Positions 14,833 to 23,345 are shown, counted from the first letter of the stretch. The stretch is DNA of 64,000 nt from Thermus tengchongensis (GCF_021462405.1 NZ_JAKEDU010000001.1:1-64000); one strand, 5' to 3'. Translations and numbers: made by a program. The notes: generated by a model not told the origin, from the letters alone.

Positions 14833-15689
14833 CTCCCCACCTCCGCCAAGGCCCCCCGCACGCCCTTCGCCTCCAGGAGGGCCAAGGCCTCCCCTGGTTC
14901 CAGGCCCAGGGCCACCAGGGCGGCCAAGGCGGGCTCGGGGTAGACCTCGAGGAGCGCCAAGGCCTCCTCCTGGCTGACCCCCGAAAGCTCCCGCACCAGG
15001 GCCGCCCCCCGGGCCCTAAGCTTGGCGTTTTGCGCCCGCATGCGGGCCATGCGGTTGCCGTAGACCCGGCCCAAAAGGACCATCACCAGGGTGGAGAAGA
15101 GGTTCAGGGCCACCTTCTGGGCGGTGCCCGCCCCCAGGCGGGTGCTCCCGGCGATGGGCTCGGGGCCCGTGAGGAGGAGGACCGGGTGGTGGGCCTCCGC
15201 CAGCAGGGGGGCCCCAGGGTTGTTGGCCAGGGCCACGGTGAGGGCCCCCCGCGCCTTGGCCCCCCTCAAGACCCCCAGGGTGAAGGGGGTGGCGCCGCTG
15301 GCCGCCACCGCCAAGAGCACGTCCTTCTCCCCCAGGGTCTGGCCTAAGGCTAAGCCCCCTTCCAGGTCGTCCTCGGCCCCCTCCGCCGCCTCCACCAGGG
15401 CCTTTTCCCCGCCGGCCAGGAGGTAGCGCACCCGGCTGAAGCCAAAGGTGGGCCAAAGCTCCACCCCGTCCAGCACCGCCAGCCGGCCGCTGGTGCCCGC
15501 CCCGGCGTAGACCAAGTACCCCCCTTGCCGCAGGCGGCTGGCGGCCTCCACCGCCGCCTTCTTCAAGGCCGGCAGGGCAGGCCAGAGGGCGGCCACGGCC
15601 CGGAGCTGGGCCTCGAGGAGGGCCATGAGCACCTCCTCCGGGGGCCAAAGGTCCAGGTCCCGGTAGCGCTGGGCCACGTCTTCCGTCAT
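14829..15689 (-). CDS. murQ: N-acetylmuramic acid 6-phosphate etherase
   Basis: 286 residues, cytoplasmic. Cleaves the lactyl ether of MurNAc-6-P to give GlcNAc-6-P and lactate. The SIS-domain signature YAGAGTSGRLAVLDGVE (61-77) is present with the catalytic Glu at E77; many homologues have LDASE, here LDGVE. AASGATPFTLGVLRGAKA and AGSTRLGAGTAQK are the phosphosugar-binding loops. A C-terminal UBA-like helical region (SQEEALALLEVYPEPALAAL) is typical. Start ATG 15687-15689 is in ATGA overlap with the serine hydrolase; the longer upstream frame is unrelated coding sequence. Confidence 0.93.
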   Translation of the reverse strand: MTEDVAQRYRDLDLWPPEEVLMALLEAQLRAVAALWPALPALKKAAVEAASRLRQGGYLVYAGAGTSGRLAVLDGVELWPTFGFSRVRYLLAGGEKALVEAAEGAEDDLEGGLALGQTLGEKDVLLAVAASGATPFTLGVLRGAKARGALTVALANNPGAPLLAEAHHPVLLLTGPEPIAGSTRLGAGTAQKVALNLFSTLVMVLLGRVYGNRMARMRAQNAKLRARGAALVRELSGVSQEEALALLEVYPEPALAALVALGLEPGEALALLEAKGVRGALAEVGR

Positions 15690-16663
15690 GCCACCTCCGC
15701 GGCCAGGGCGTTCCCCACCGCCCGGCGCAAGGGCGCCAGGGAGGGCCGGTGGCGGGTGGGGTGCACGGCGTTGGTGAGAAGGGCCCAGGCGTAGCCCCGC
15801 TCGGGGTCCACCCACACCCCCACCCCGGTGAAGCCGGTATGGCCAAAGGCCCTCTCGGAAACCAGACTTCCCCCATGCCACCCCGGGCGCTTCCGCTCCC
15901 AGGCAAGGAGCCTTTCCCCGTGGGGCCTTTGCATCTCCTCCAAGGCCGCCCGGGAAAGCCAGGTGCCCTGGAGGATGGCCCCAAGCTCCCCCAAGACCCC
16001 TTCCAAGGTGCCGAAGAGCCCCGCGTGCCCCGCCGCTCCCCCCAGGGCAAAGGCGTTCTCGTCGTGGACCTCCCCCCGGAGCACCCGCCCCCGCCAGGGG
16101 CAGCGCTCCGTGGCCACGCTCCGCTCCTGGGGAGGGGCGAAGGTTAACCCCGCGGGCAAGGGGAAGTCCCTTAAGGGCCGCCCCCGCACCCGCTCCAGGA
16201 GGAGGCCCAGGAGCATGTACCCGATATCCGAGTAAGCGGGCTCGCCCAAAGGCCAGGGGTGCTGCAGGAGGCGGGCCTTGAGGGCCTCCCCCTGCCCCCA
16301 GGTGTAGAGGGCCTCCCAGGGGGGCAGGCCCGCGGTGTGGGCCAAAAGGGCGCGCACGCTCACCCCCTTCAGGGGGTGGTCCTTAAGCCAGAGCATCTCC
16401 GGAAGGTGCTGGGCCAGCGGGTCGTCCAGGTCCAGAAGCCCTTCCTCCACCGCCTTCAGCACCTCCTTCAGGGTGAACAGGGGCTTGGTGAGGCTCGCCA
16501 GGTCAAAGTAGAAGCCCGCCTCGAGGGGCACGGGCTCGGGTTCCCGCTGGGCCAGGCCCAGGTGGAAGGCCTCCCGGCGGCCGTCAGCGAAGACCACGCC
16601 GAAGGCCACCCCCGGGACCACGCCCTTCTCCACCGCCTCCTCCAAGAGGGCCTTAACCCGCAT
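15686..16663 (-). CDS. Beta-lactamase-fold serine hydrolase (YbbE-like)
   Basis: 325 residues without a signal peptide. Class C/EstB-type motifs: S57-L-T-K60 in FDLASLTKP, Y144-S-D146 in YSDIGYMLLG and H275-T-G in FGHTGFTGVGVWV. HDENAFALGGAAGHAGLFGT is characteristic of a subgroup found beside nagZ and murQ in Bacillus (the ybbC-murQ locus). It is first in the leftward operon followed by murQ and nagZ. It may hydrolyse a peptide, ester or amide bond of muropeptides; substrate unproven. Transcription probably begins at the ATG (see 16671-16710). Confidence 0.82.
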   Translation of the reverse strand: MRVKALLEEAVEKGVVPGVAFGVVFADGRREAFHLGLAQREPEPVPLEAGFYFDLASLTKPLFTLKEVLKAVEEGLLDLDDPLAQHLPEMLWLKDHPLKGVSVRALLAHTAGLPPWEALYTWGQGEALKARLLQHPWPLGEPAYSDIGYMLLGLLLERVRGRPLRDFPLPAGLTFAPPQERSVATERCPWRGRVLRGEVHDENAFALGGAAGHAGLFGTLEGVLGELGAILQGTWLSRAALEEMQRPHGERLLAWERKRPGWHGGSLVSERAFGHTGFTGVGVWVDPERGYAWALLTNAVHPTRHRPSLAPLRRAVGNALAAEVA

Positions 16664-16670
16664 GGCCCAG

Positions 16671-16710
16671 AGTCTACAACGGCCGGGGATTGGCAGGCAA
16701 GTGGTATGCT
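16671..16710. promoter_or_regulatory. Back-to-back leaderless promoters
   Basis: Leftward: -35 TTGCCT (16695-16700), 18-bp spacer, -10 TAGACT (16671-16676), then 7 nt to the ATG at 16663. Rightward: -10 TATGCT (16705-16710), then 7 nt to GTG 16718. Both starts sit where the transcript itself would begin, and neither has a ribosome site. The 54-bp divergent region could be the NagR-like regulator's control point. Confidence 0.5.
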
Positions 16711-16717
16711 AAGCCCC

Positions 16718-17137
16718 GTGGTGCGCCCGGCGACCCTAAAGGACCTCCCCTGGATGGTGGCTGTCTTGGACCAACCCTACTTCCGCGCCTACTGCCTCAC
16801 CCCGGAAAGCGCAAGGCGCCTTCTGGAAAGGGCCCTGAGGGAAGGCGAGGTCTACGGGGCGGGCGAGCCCCTCAAGGCCCTGGCCTGGTACTGCCCCAAG
16901 GGGGGCTTTGGCCAGGGCTACCTGCGGCTTCTGGCCGTGGCCGAAGGGGCGCAGGGGCAGGGCTTGGGCACAGCCCTGATGGGTTTCCTCCTCCCGCGGG
17001 GCCTGCGCTTTGTCCTGGCGGAAAAGGAAAACACCAAGGCCCTAGCCTTCTACGGGCGCTTCGGCTTCCAAGTGGCGGGGGAGCTTCCCGGCTTCGTCCG
17101 CCCGGAAAGGACGGAGGTGATCCTGTGGCGGCCTTAG
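16718..17137 (+). CDS. GNAT-family N-acetyltransferase
   Basis: About 139 residues. The GNAT core is clear: VVRPATLKDLPWM (beta1-alpha1), GYLRLLAVAEGAQGQGLGTAL (acetyl-CoA-binding motif A, QGQGLG) and NTKALAFYGRFGF (motif B). It transfers an acetyl group from acetyl-CoA to an unknown amine. I chose GTG 16718 because TATGCT lies 7 nt upstream; an ATG at 16706 in the same frame overlaps that box and is the alternative. The gene overlaps the GntR gene by 13 nt in an amino-sugar operon, so acetylation of an amino sugar or peptide is possible. Confidence 0.82.
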   Translation: MVRPATLKDLPWMVAVLDQPYFRAYCLTPESARRLLERALREGEVYGAGEPLKALAWYCPKGGFGQGYLRLLAVAEGAQGQGLGTALMGFLLPRGLRFVLAEKENTKALAFYGRFGFQVAGELPGFVRPERTEVILWRP

Positions 17138-17805
17138 GTCCCAAGTACCTGGAGGTGGCGAGGAAGCTGAGGGAGGCCATCTTTCACGGGGTGTACGGGG
17201 AGGCCCTGCCCCCAGAGCGGGCCTTGGCGGAAACCTTGGGCGTTTCCCGGGACAGCCTGCGCAAGGCCTTGGACCTCCTGGAGGAGGAGGGCTTGGTGGT
17301 CCGCAGACAGGGAAGCGGCACCTTCGTGGCCAAGCGGGCCACCTTCCGCACCCGGCTTCTCGGCTTCAGCGAGGAGATGCGGGCCCTGGGGCTCCAGCCG
17401 GAAACCCGGGTGTTGCTAGTGGAAAAAGGCCCCCCCACCCCCGAGGAGGCCATGGCCCTGGCGCTTTCCCCAGGGGAGGGCGTCTTGCGCCTCCTCCGCC
17501 TCCGGCTGGCGGACGGGGAGCCCATGGCCCTGGAGCGGGCGGCCCTGCCCCTTTGGGCGTTGGCTGAGGCGCCGCAAGGCTCCTTGTACCAGGCCCTCGA
17601 GGCCAAGGGCCTCCGCCCGGTGCGGGCCCTGCAGCGCCTCCGGGCTGTGGCCGCCCGGGAGGAGGCCAGGCCCTTAGGGGTGGAGCCCGGAAGCCCCCTC
17701 CTCCACCTGGAACGGGTGAGCTATCTCCCTGACGGGAGGCCGGTGGAGTTCGTGAAGAGCTGGTACCGGGCCGACCGGTACGAGCTTCTGGTGGAGCTGG
17801 CATGA
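17125..17805 (+). CDS. GntR-family regulator, HutC/NagR type
   Basis: 226 residues from GTG 17125 (GGAGGTGATCCT upstream). An N-terminal winged helix (ALPPERALAETLGVSRDSLRKALDLLEEEG, RRQGSGTFV) is followed by a UTRA effector domain (about 75-226: LLRLRLADGEPMALERAALP, LLHLERVSYLPDGRPVEFVKSWYRADRYEL). NagR/YvoA-type members sense GlcN-6-P or GlcNAc-6-P and control amino-sugar uptake. Its position between a GNAT and anmK/nagA supports that role for this region. Targets are unproven. Confidence 0.87.
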   Translation: MAALGPKYLEVARKLREAIFHGVYGEALPPERALAETLGVSRDSLRKALDLLEEEGLVVRRQGSGTFVAKRATFRTRLLGFSEEMRALGLQPETRVLLVEKGPPTPEEAMALALSPGEGVLRLLRLRLADGEPMALERAALPLWALAEAPQGSLYQALEAKGLRPVRALQRLRAVAAREEARPLGVEPGSPLLHLERVSYLPDGRPVEFVKSWYRADRYELLVELA

Positions 17806-18839
17806 GGGTCCTGGGCCTCATGTCCGGCACCAGCGCCGACGGGGTGGACCTGGTGCTGGCGGAGTTTAGGGGAAGGCCGCCACGGGTGGTCCACCGGGTG
17901 CTGGAGCACCTCGAGGTCCCCTACCCGGAGGGATTGCGGAAACGGGTCCTGGCCGCCATGCGCGGGGCGGACACCCGCGAGATCGCCCTCTTGCACCATG
18001 ACCTGGGGCGCTTCTACCTGGAAGCCGCCCTGCCCTTCCGGGGCAAGGCGGAGCTGGTGGCCCTTTCCGGGCAGACCGTGTGGCACGAGCCTCCCCGGGC
18101 CACCTTCCAGCTGGGGGAGCCCAGCCACCTGGCCCTGGGCCTGGGCGTTCCCGTGGTCCATGGCTTCCGGGCGGTGGACCTGGCGGCCGGGGGCCAGGGG
18201 GCTCCTTTGGTGGCTTACCCCGACCTCCTCCTCTTCGGGGAGGCGGGCAAGCGGGTGGCGGTGCACAACCTGGGAGGCATCTCCAACCTCACCTTCTTCC
18301 AGGACCAGGACCCCCAAACCCTCCTGGCCTTCGACACCGGCCCTGGGGTCTGCCTCTTTGACGAGGCGGTGGAGGCCCTAGGCCTTTCCCTGGAGGAAGC
18401 CGTGGCCCTGGCGGAAGGCGCACTGCCCGAGGAGGAGGCCCTTCGCCTCTGGCTTGCCCACCCCTATTTCCACCTCCCCCCGCCCAAGACCACGGGCCGG
18501 GAGATCTGGCGCCTTACCGCCCTTAAGCCCCTCCCCCAGGACCCCGCCACCCTGCTCCGCACCCTCTTGGAGCTCACCGCCAGGAGCGTCCTCCTAGCCT
18601 ACCGGCGCTTCGTGGGAGACGTGGACCGGGTCCTGCTGGCCGGGGGCGGGGCCCGGAACCGGGTTTTGGTGGGGCTTTTGGCCCAGCACCTGCCCGTGGC
18701 GGTCATGGAAAACCCCAAGGTGCGCGAGCCCTTGGCCTTTGCCCTTTTGGGCTACCTCCACCGCATCGGCGAGGTCAACGTCCTGGGCCGGGCCACGGGG
18801 GGCCGGGACCTCCGCGCGGGGCAGGTGGTGGAACCTTAG
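17802..18839 (+). CDS. anmK: Anhydro-N-acetylmuramic acid kinase
   Basis: 345 residues, cytoplasmic ASKHA-fold kinase. Opens 1,6-anhydroMurNAc and phosphorylates it to MurNAc-6-P, the MurQ substrate. The signature MSGTSADGVD (7-16), ALSGQTVWH, HNLGGISNLTFF and LAFDTGPG (phosphate-binding), and LLAGGGARN near the C-terminus are visible. The start is in an ATGA overlap with the GntR gene, and nagA follows after 9 nt. Presence of anmK implies turnover products from lytic transglycosylases. Confidence 0.95.
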   Translation: MRVLGLMSGTSADGVDLVLAEFRGRPPRVVHRVLEHLEVPYPEGLRKRVLAAMRGADTREIALLHHDLGRFYLEAALPFRGKAELVALSGQTVWHEPPRATFQLGEPSHLALGLGVPVVHGFRAVDLAAGGQGAPLVAYPDLLLFGEAGKRVAVHNLGGISNLTFFQDQDPQTLLAFDTGPGVCLFDEAVEALGLSLEEAVALAEGALPEEEALRLWLAHPYFHLPPPKTTGREIWRLTALKPLPQDPATLLRTLLELTARSVLLAYRRFVGDVDRVLLAGGGARNRVLVGLLAQHLPVAVMENPKVREPLAFALLGYLHRIGEVNVLGRATGGRDLRAGQVVEP

Positions 18840-18848
18840 GAGGCGCAG

Positions 18849-19913
18849 ATGCTGGAAGGCACCATCCTTACCCCAAGCGGTTTCGTCCGGGGCAGGCTCC
18901 ACTTCTCCGAGCAGATTGAGGCCATAGAGGAAGCCCCCGTGGAGGGCCCCTACATCCTCCCCGGCTTCCTGGACCTCCACGTCCACGGCGGCGGCGGCCT
19001 GGAAGTGATGGGAGGGAGGGAGGGGGTGGAAGCCACCCTCCGCTTCCACCTCCAGCACGGCACCACCGGCCTTTTGGCCACCACCGTCACCGCCCCACTT
19101 CCCCAGCTGGAACGGGCCCTCCTGGGCATCCAGGAGGCCATGGCAGGACCTTTGGGGGAAGCCCTCCTCGGCGTCCACCTGGAGGGCCCCTTCATCAGCC
19201 CAAACCGCCTCGGGGCCCAGCCCCCCTTCCCCCTCCTCCCCGACCTGGAAACCGCCCAATGGCTCCTCTCCTTGGCCCCGGTGAAGGTCCTCACCCTGGC
19301 CCCCGAGCTCCCCGGGGCCCTGGACTTCCTCCGCTTCCTGGCCGAGCGCAGGGTGCGCGTCCAACTGGGCCACACCGCCGCCTCCTATGCCGAGGCGGAA
19401 GCCGCGCTGGAGGCCGGTGCCTCCGGCTTCACCCACCTCTACAACGCCATGACCGGCCTCCACCACCGCGAACCCGGCGTGGTGGGCCTGGCCCTGGAAC
19501 GGGGCACGTGGGCGGAAATCATCCCCGACGGGCTCCACGTGCACCCCGCCGCCCTCAAGCTGGCCCTGAAGAGCATCCCCGGCCTCTACTTCGTCACCGA
19601 CGCGGTGGCGGCGGCGGGGATGCCGGACGGGGAGTACCCCTTGGGCGCCCACCGGGTGGAAAAGCGGGGCAACGGGGTCTGGCACAGGGGCTCTTTGGCG
19701 GGAAGCACCCTCACCATGGACCAGGCCCTCCGGAACCTGGTGGCCTGGGGCATGCCCCTGGAGGAGGCCGCGAGGCGGCTTTCCACCCTTCCTGCCCGAT
19801 ACCTTGGCCTAGGGGACCGGGGGGAGATCGCCCCAGGCAAGCGGGCCGACCTGGTGGTCCTGGACGGGGAGCTCAGGGTCCAGGCGGTGTTCCTGGGAGG
19901 GAAGCGGGTCTAG
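18849..19913 (+). CDS. nagA: N-acetylglucosamine-6-phosphate deacetylase
   Basis: 354 residues, amidohydrolase superfamily. Converts GlcNAc-6-P to GlcN-6-P and acetate. Metal and substrate residues: HVH (H44, H46) in GFLDLHVHGG, E112 in HLEGPFISP, H175 in LGHTAASY, H196 in FTHLYNAM, HVHP and catalytic D251 in YFVTDAVAAAG. GGAG precedes the ATG. It completes the MurQ-AnmK-NagZ route. Its TAG stop shares the palindrome CTAG with the stop of the converging permease gene. No nagB (deaminase) is present in the window. Confidence 0.94.
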   Translation: MLEGTILTPSGFVRGRLHFSEQIEAIEEAPVEGPYILPGFLDLHVHGGGGLEVMGGREGVEATLRFHLQHGTTGLLATTVTAPLPQLERALLGIQEAMAGPLGEALLGVHLEGPFISPNRLGAQPPFPLLPDLETAQWLLSLAPVKVLTLAPELPGALDFLRFLAERRVRVQLGHTAASYAEAEAALEAGASGFTHLYNAMTGLHHREPGVVGLALERGTWAEIIPDGLHVHPAALKLALKSIPGLYFVTDAVAAAGMPDGEYPLGAHRVEKRGNGVWHRGSLAGSTLTMDQALRNLVAWGMPLEEAARRLSTLPARYLGLGDRGEIAPGKRADLVVLDGELRVQAVFLGGKRV

Positions 19914-20734
19914 CGGCCCCTAGGGTCCAGCACGTCCCGGAGCCCATCCCCCAGGAGGTTAAAGGCCAACACCGTGAGCAGGATGCCCACCGCCGGCGCC
20001 GTGGCCGCCCAGGGGGCCTCGGCCATGTAGTTGCGGGTCTCCGCCACCATGGCCCCCCACTCCGGGGTGGGGGGCTGAGCGCCAAAGCCGATAAAGGAAA
20101 GCCCCGCGGCGGTGAGGATGGCCGCCCCCACCTCGTAGCTGGCCTGCACCAGAACCGGGGTGAGGGCGTTGGGCAGGAGATGGCGGAGGAGGATCCTTCC
20201 CTGCCCCGCCCCCAAGGCCCTGGCCGCCTCCACAAACTCCCGCTCCCTCAGGGCCAGCACCTGGGCCCGCACCAACCTGGCGTAGACCGGCCAGGTGACC
20301 AGGGCCACCGCCAGCACGGTGTTGGTCAGGTTGGGCCCCAAGGCGGCGGCGATGGCCATGGCCAGGATGAGGGAGGGAAAGGCGAAAAAGACGTCGGTGA
20401 GGCGCATGAGGAGGTTGTCCCACGCCCCGCCCAGCCCTCCCGCCAAGAGGCCCACAGCCGTACCCAGGAAGCTGGCCAGGAAAACCACCCCGAAGCCCAC
20501 CGCAAGGCTGATCCGGGCCCCATGGACCACCCGCGACCAGACGTCCCGCCCCAGCTGGTCCGTGCCCAGGGGGTGCTCAGGGGAAGGAGGCTGCAAGCGC
20601 TGGAGCAGGTCTTGTTCCAAAGGGTCCTTGGCAAAAAGCGGTCCCAACAGGGCAAGAAGCCCGAGGGCAAAGAGCAGGACGAGGCCCAGCACGGCCCCGG
20701 GGTTGCGCAGGAAACGCCGCACGAGCTTAGGCAT
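19910..20734 (-). CDS. dppC: Peptide ABC transporter permease (DppC type)
   Basis: 274 residues from ATG 20732-20734 (MPKLVRRFLRNPG), overlapping the partner's stop by 8 nt. OppC_N segment, then HPLGTDQLGRDVWSR (DppC hallmark), about six helices and the EAA loop FVEAARALGAGQGRIL followed by HLLPN. It imports di/oligopeptides together with the products at 20727-21734 and 21783-23345. Its neighbourhood with murein recycling suggests wall peptides, as inference. No dppD/dppF ATPases accompany it. Confidence 0.92.
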   Translation of the reverse strand: MPKLVRRFLRNPGAVLGLVLLFALGLLALLGPLFAKDPLEQDLLQRLQPPSPEHPLGTDQLGRDVWSRVVHGARISLAVGFGVVFLASFLGTAVGLLAGGLGGAWDNLLMRLTDVFFAFPSLILAMAIAAALGPNLTNTVLAVALVTWPVYARLVRAQVLALREREFVEAARALGAGQGRILLRHLLPNALTPVLVQASYEVGAAILTAAGLSFIGFGAQPPTPEWGAMVAETRNYMAEAPWAATAPAVGILLTVLAFNLLGDGLRDVLDPRGR

Positions 20735-21734
20735 AGCGGATCCTCGGGTCCAGAAGGGCATAGAGGAGGTCCACCAAGAGGTTGAGGAGGGAGTACACCA
20801 AACCCACCAGCAGGGTAACCCCCATGACCGCAGGGAAGTCCAGGCTGGTGGCGGACTGGGTCACGTAGCGGCCAAGCCCCGGCCAAGAAAAGATGGTTTC
20901 CGTCAGCACGGCTCCGGACAAGAGCCCCCCCATCAGGCTCCCCAGAAGGGTGAGGACGGGGAGGGCGGCGTTCTTCAGGGCGTGGCGCAGGACCACCTGG
21001 CGCTCGGAAAGCCCCTTGGCCCAGGCGGTGCGCACGTAGTCCTGGGAGAGCACCTCCAGCATGGCCGCCCGGGTCATGCGGGCCAGAAGGGCGGCGGAGG
21101 CAGAGCCCAGGACGAAGGCGGGGAGGAGGAGGTGGGCAAGCGCGTCCTGGAAAGCCCCCCAGTCCCGGGCCAGAAGGGCATCTAAGGTGGTGAGGCCGGT
21201 GACAGGAGGCGGGGGGATGAGGAAAGGGTCCAGCCGCCCGGGGCCCGGCAGAAGCCCCAAACGACGGTGGAGGAGGTCCAGAAGCAGGATGGCCAGGAAG
21301 AAGACGGGGGTGGAGCCCAGGAGGAGGGCCATCAGCCGTACCAGGAGGTCGGGGAGGCGGTTGTGCCTTAGGGCCGCCCACACCCCCGCGGGCAAGCCCA
21401 GGAGCACCGCCACGGCAAAGGCGGCCAGGGCCAGCTCGAGGGTGGCGGGGAAAAACTCCTTCAGGTCCTCCGCCACCGGCCTCCCCGTGCGCAGGGAGCG
21501 CCCTAAGTCCAGCTGCAAGAGCCTTTGCAGGTAGAGGGCGTACTGCACCAGGATGGGTTTATCCAGACCGTAGCGCTGCCGGAACTCCTGGATCTGCTCC
21601 TCCCGGGCGTTTTCCCCGAGGGCGGCCGCCGCCGGGTCTATGGGAATGACCTGGGCGATGAGGAAGGTGATGAAGGTAATCCCCACCCCCACAAAGAGCA
21701 CCATGAAGAGCCTTCTCAGGATATAGGCGCCCAT
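20727..21734 (-). CDS. dppB: Peptide ABC transporter permease (DppB type)
   Basis: 335 residues. Typical DppB N-terminus YILRRLFMVLFVGVGITFITF and the QRYGLDKPILVQYALYL segment. The EAA-loop region (DYVRTAWAKGLSERQVVLRHALKNA) docks the ATPase, and the end VDLLYALLDPRIRYA is standard. The core is somewhat extended by a loop around residues 165-200 (HRRLGLLPGPGRLDP). It is separated from the binding-protein gene by a 48-nt gap containing a strong hairpin, so its expression is probably lower than that of the binding protein. Confidence 0.92.
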   Translation of the reverse strand: MGAYILRRLFMVLFVGVGITFITFLIAQVIPIDPAAAALGENAREEQIQEFRQRYGLDKPILVQYALYLQRLLQLDLGRSLRTGRPVAEDLKEFFPATLELALAAFAVAVLLGLPAGVWAALRHNRLPDLLVRLMALLLGSTPVFFLAILLLDLLHRRLGLLPGPGRLDPFLIPPPPVTGLTTLDALLARDWGAFQDALAHLLLPAFVLGSASAALLARMTRAAMLEVLSQDYVRTAWAKGLSERQVVLRHALKNAALPVLTLLGSLMGGLLSGAVLTETIFSWPGLGRYVTQSATSLDFPAVMGVTLLVGLVYSLLNLLVDLLYALLDPRIRYA

Positions 21735-21742
21735 AAGGGAAA

Positions 21743-21763
21743 CCCGCGGCCTGGGGCCGCGGG
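21743..21763 (-). terminator. Attenuating hairpin between dppA and dppB
   Basis: Perfect 9-bp stem CCCGCGGCC / GGCCGCGGG with a 3-nt loop; leftward it is followed by TTTCCCTT. It lies between the binding-protein stop and the permease start, where partial termination commonly raises binding-protein to permease ratios. Confidence 0.55.
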
Positions 21764-21782
21764 CCTCACTATACCCTAAGGG

Positions 21783-23345
21783 CTAGGGTTGCTTGCTCAC
21801 CTGCCAAAGGGGCACGGACATCATGGGGTTCTTCAGGAAGCCCTCCACCTTGGCCGAGAGGCCGATGGGCTGGGCGGGCTGGTAGAGGACCACGTAGGGG
21901 CCTTCCCGCAGCACCTTCTCCGTGAGGACCTTGTAGAGGGCCTTGCGCTTTTCCGGGTCGGCCTCGAGGGCCGCCTGCCGGGCCAGCTTGGCCGCCACCT
22001 CGTCGTTGTAGCTGTTGCGCCAGGCCAAGGAGCGGGCGGCGTAGTCCGCCCAGGGGGTGGCGTTGCCGTCGGGGTCGGGGAAGTCCGGGCTCCAGCCCGC
22101 CAGGACCATCTGGTGGTTCTGGGCCCGGTAGGTGGCGAGCACCTCGGCGTTGGCGATGGCCCGGATCTTGGCCTTCAGGCCTGCCCTGGCCATGTCGGCC
22201 TGAAGCTTGGCGGCCACATCGGGGCAGGGCACGCCCCCACCGCAGATGCCGGTGCTGGTGAGAAGCTCAAACTCCAGGCCCTGCGGGTATCCGGCCTCGG
22301 CCAGGAGCTTTTTGGCCCGGGCGGGGTCGTACTTGTAGGGAGTAGCGGGGTTGTACCCCAAAAGGCCCTTGGGGATAAAGGTCTGGATCTTGGCCGCGTT
22401 CCCCTGGAGCAGACCTTGGATGAGCTCGTCCTGGTTCACCGCAAAGCGCACCGCCTCCCGCACCTTGGGGTTGGAGAAGGGGCTTCCCGGCTTCATGTTC
22501 ATGCCCAGGTACTGCAGGCGCAGGGTTTCCGCCCGCACCACCTTGAACCGGGGGTTGGCGGCGATGGCCCGAAGGCCCTCAGGGGTAAGGCCCTCGGCGA
22601 TGTCGATCTCCCCAGACTCCAAGGCGGTGCGCAACACCGCGGGCTCCTGGATGTAGCGGAGCACCACCCGCGGCACCTTGGGCTTCACCCGGGCGTAGGG
22701 GTTGGCCTCGAGGATCACCTGGTTCCCCCGGTCCCAGCGCACCAGGCGGTAGGGCCCGGACCCGGCGGAGTTGTTGGTGAGGAAGTCCTTGCCGAAGTCG
22801 CCCCCCTTGGCGTTCTTCTGGACTTCCTCCGAGTCCACCACCCCGCCGAGGGTAAAGGTGAGGATGGAAAGGAAGGACTGGGGGGAAGCGGTCTTGGGGA
22901 TGCGCACCTCCACCGTGTAGGGGTCCAGGGCCTTGGTGGCCCCGGGCCTGAGCTGGGCGATCTCGGTGAAGAGAAAGGAGCCGGGGCCCTTCAGGGCCAG
23001 GGCCCGCTCAAAGCTAAAGACCACGTCCTTGGCCGTAACCTCCCGTCCGGTGGAAAACCGGCTCCCCTTGCGGAGCTTGAAGGTGAGGATCCAGTCGGTG
23101 GTGCCCCTTTCCACCTTCCAGCTCTCCGCCAGCCCCGGGCGCAGGGTGGAGAGGTCGTTGCCCTCAAAGCGCACCAGGGTTTCGTAGAGGTTGTCCGCGA
23201 TCATCACCCCCGTGAACTCGTAGACCACCTGCGGGTCCAAGGTGATGAGGTCCGTCCAGTCCCCGCCGTAAACCAGGACCTGGGTCCGGTCCTGGGCCCA
23301 GGCCAAGCCCAAAAGCATAGCCAATGCCAACAACCCTCGCCTCAT
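21783..23345 (-). CDS. dppA: Peptide-binding protein of ABC importer (SBP_bac_5)
   Basis: 520 residues with a cleavable signal peptide (MRRGLLALAMLLGLAWAQ) and no lipobox. Family 5 features are clear: LDPQVVYEFTGVMIADNLYETLVRF, then LAESWKVERG, FKLRKGSRFSTGREVTAKDVVFSFERA, NPKVREAVRFAVNQDEL and the C-terminal QPAQPIGLS. Binds peptides in the periplasm for DppBC. It has its own strong promoter at 23380-23408 with a palindrome at the transcription start. Confidence 0.92.
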   Translation of the reverse strand: MRRGLLALAMLLGLAWAQDRTQVLVYGGDWTDLITLDPQVVYEFTGVMIADNLYETLVRFEGNDLSTLRPGLAESWKVERGTTDWILTFKLRKGSRFSTGREVTAKDVVFSFERALALKGPGSFLFTEIAQLRPGATKALDPYTVEVRIPKTASPQSFLSILTFTLGGVVDSEEVQKNAKGGDFGKDFLTNNSAGSGPYRLVRWDRGNQVILEANPYARVKPKVPRVVLRYIQEPAVLRTALESGEIDIAEGLTPEGLRAIAANPRFKVVRAETLRLQYLGMNMKPGSPFSNPKVREAVRFAVNQDELIQGLLQGNAAKIQTFIPKGLLGYNPATPYKYDPARAKKLLAEAGYPQGLEFELLTSTGICGGGVPCPDVAAKLQADMARAGLKAKIRAIANAEVLATYRAQNHQMVLAGWSPDFPDPDGNATPWADYAARSLAWRNSYNDEVAAKLARQAALEADPEKRKALYKVLTEKVLREGPYVVLYQPAQPIGLSAKVEGFLKNPMMSVPLWQVSKQP

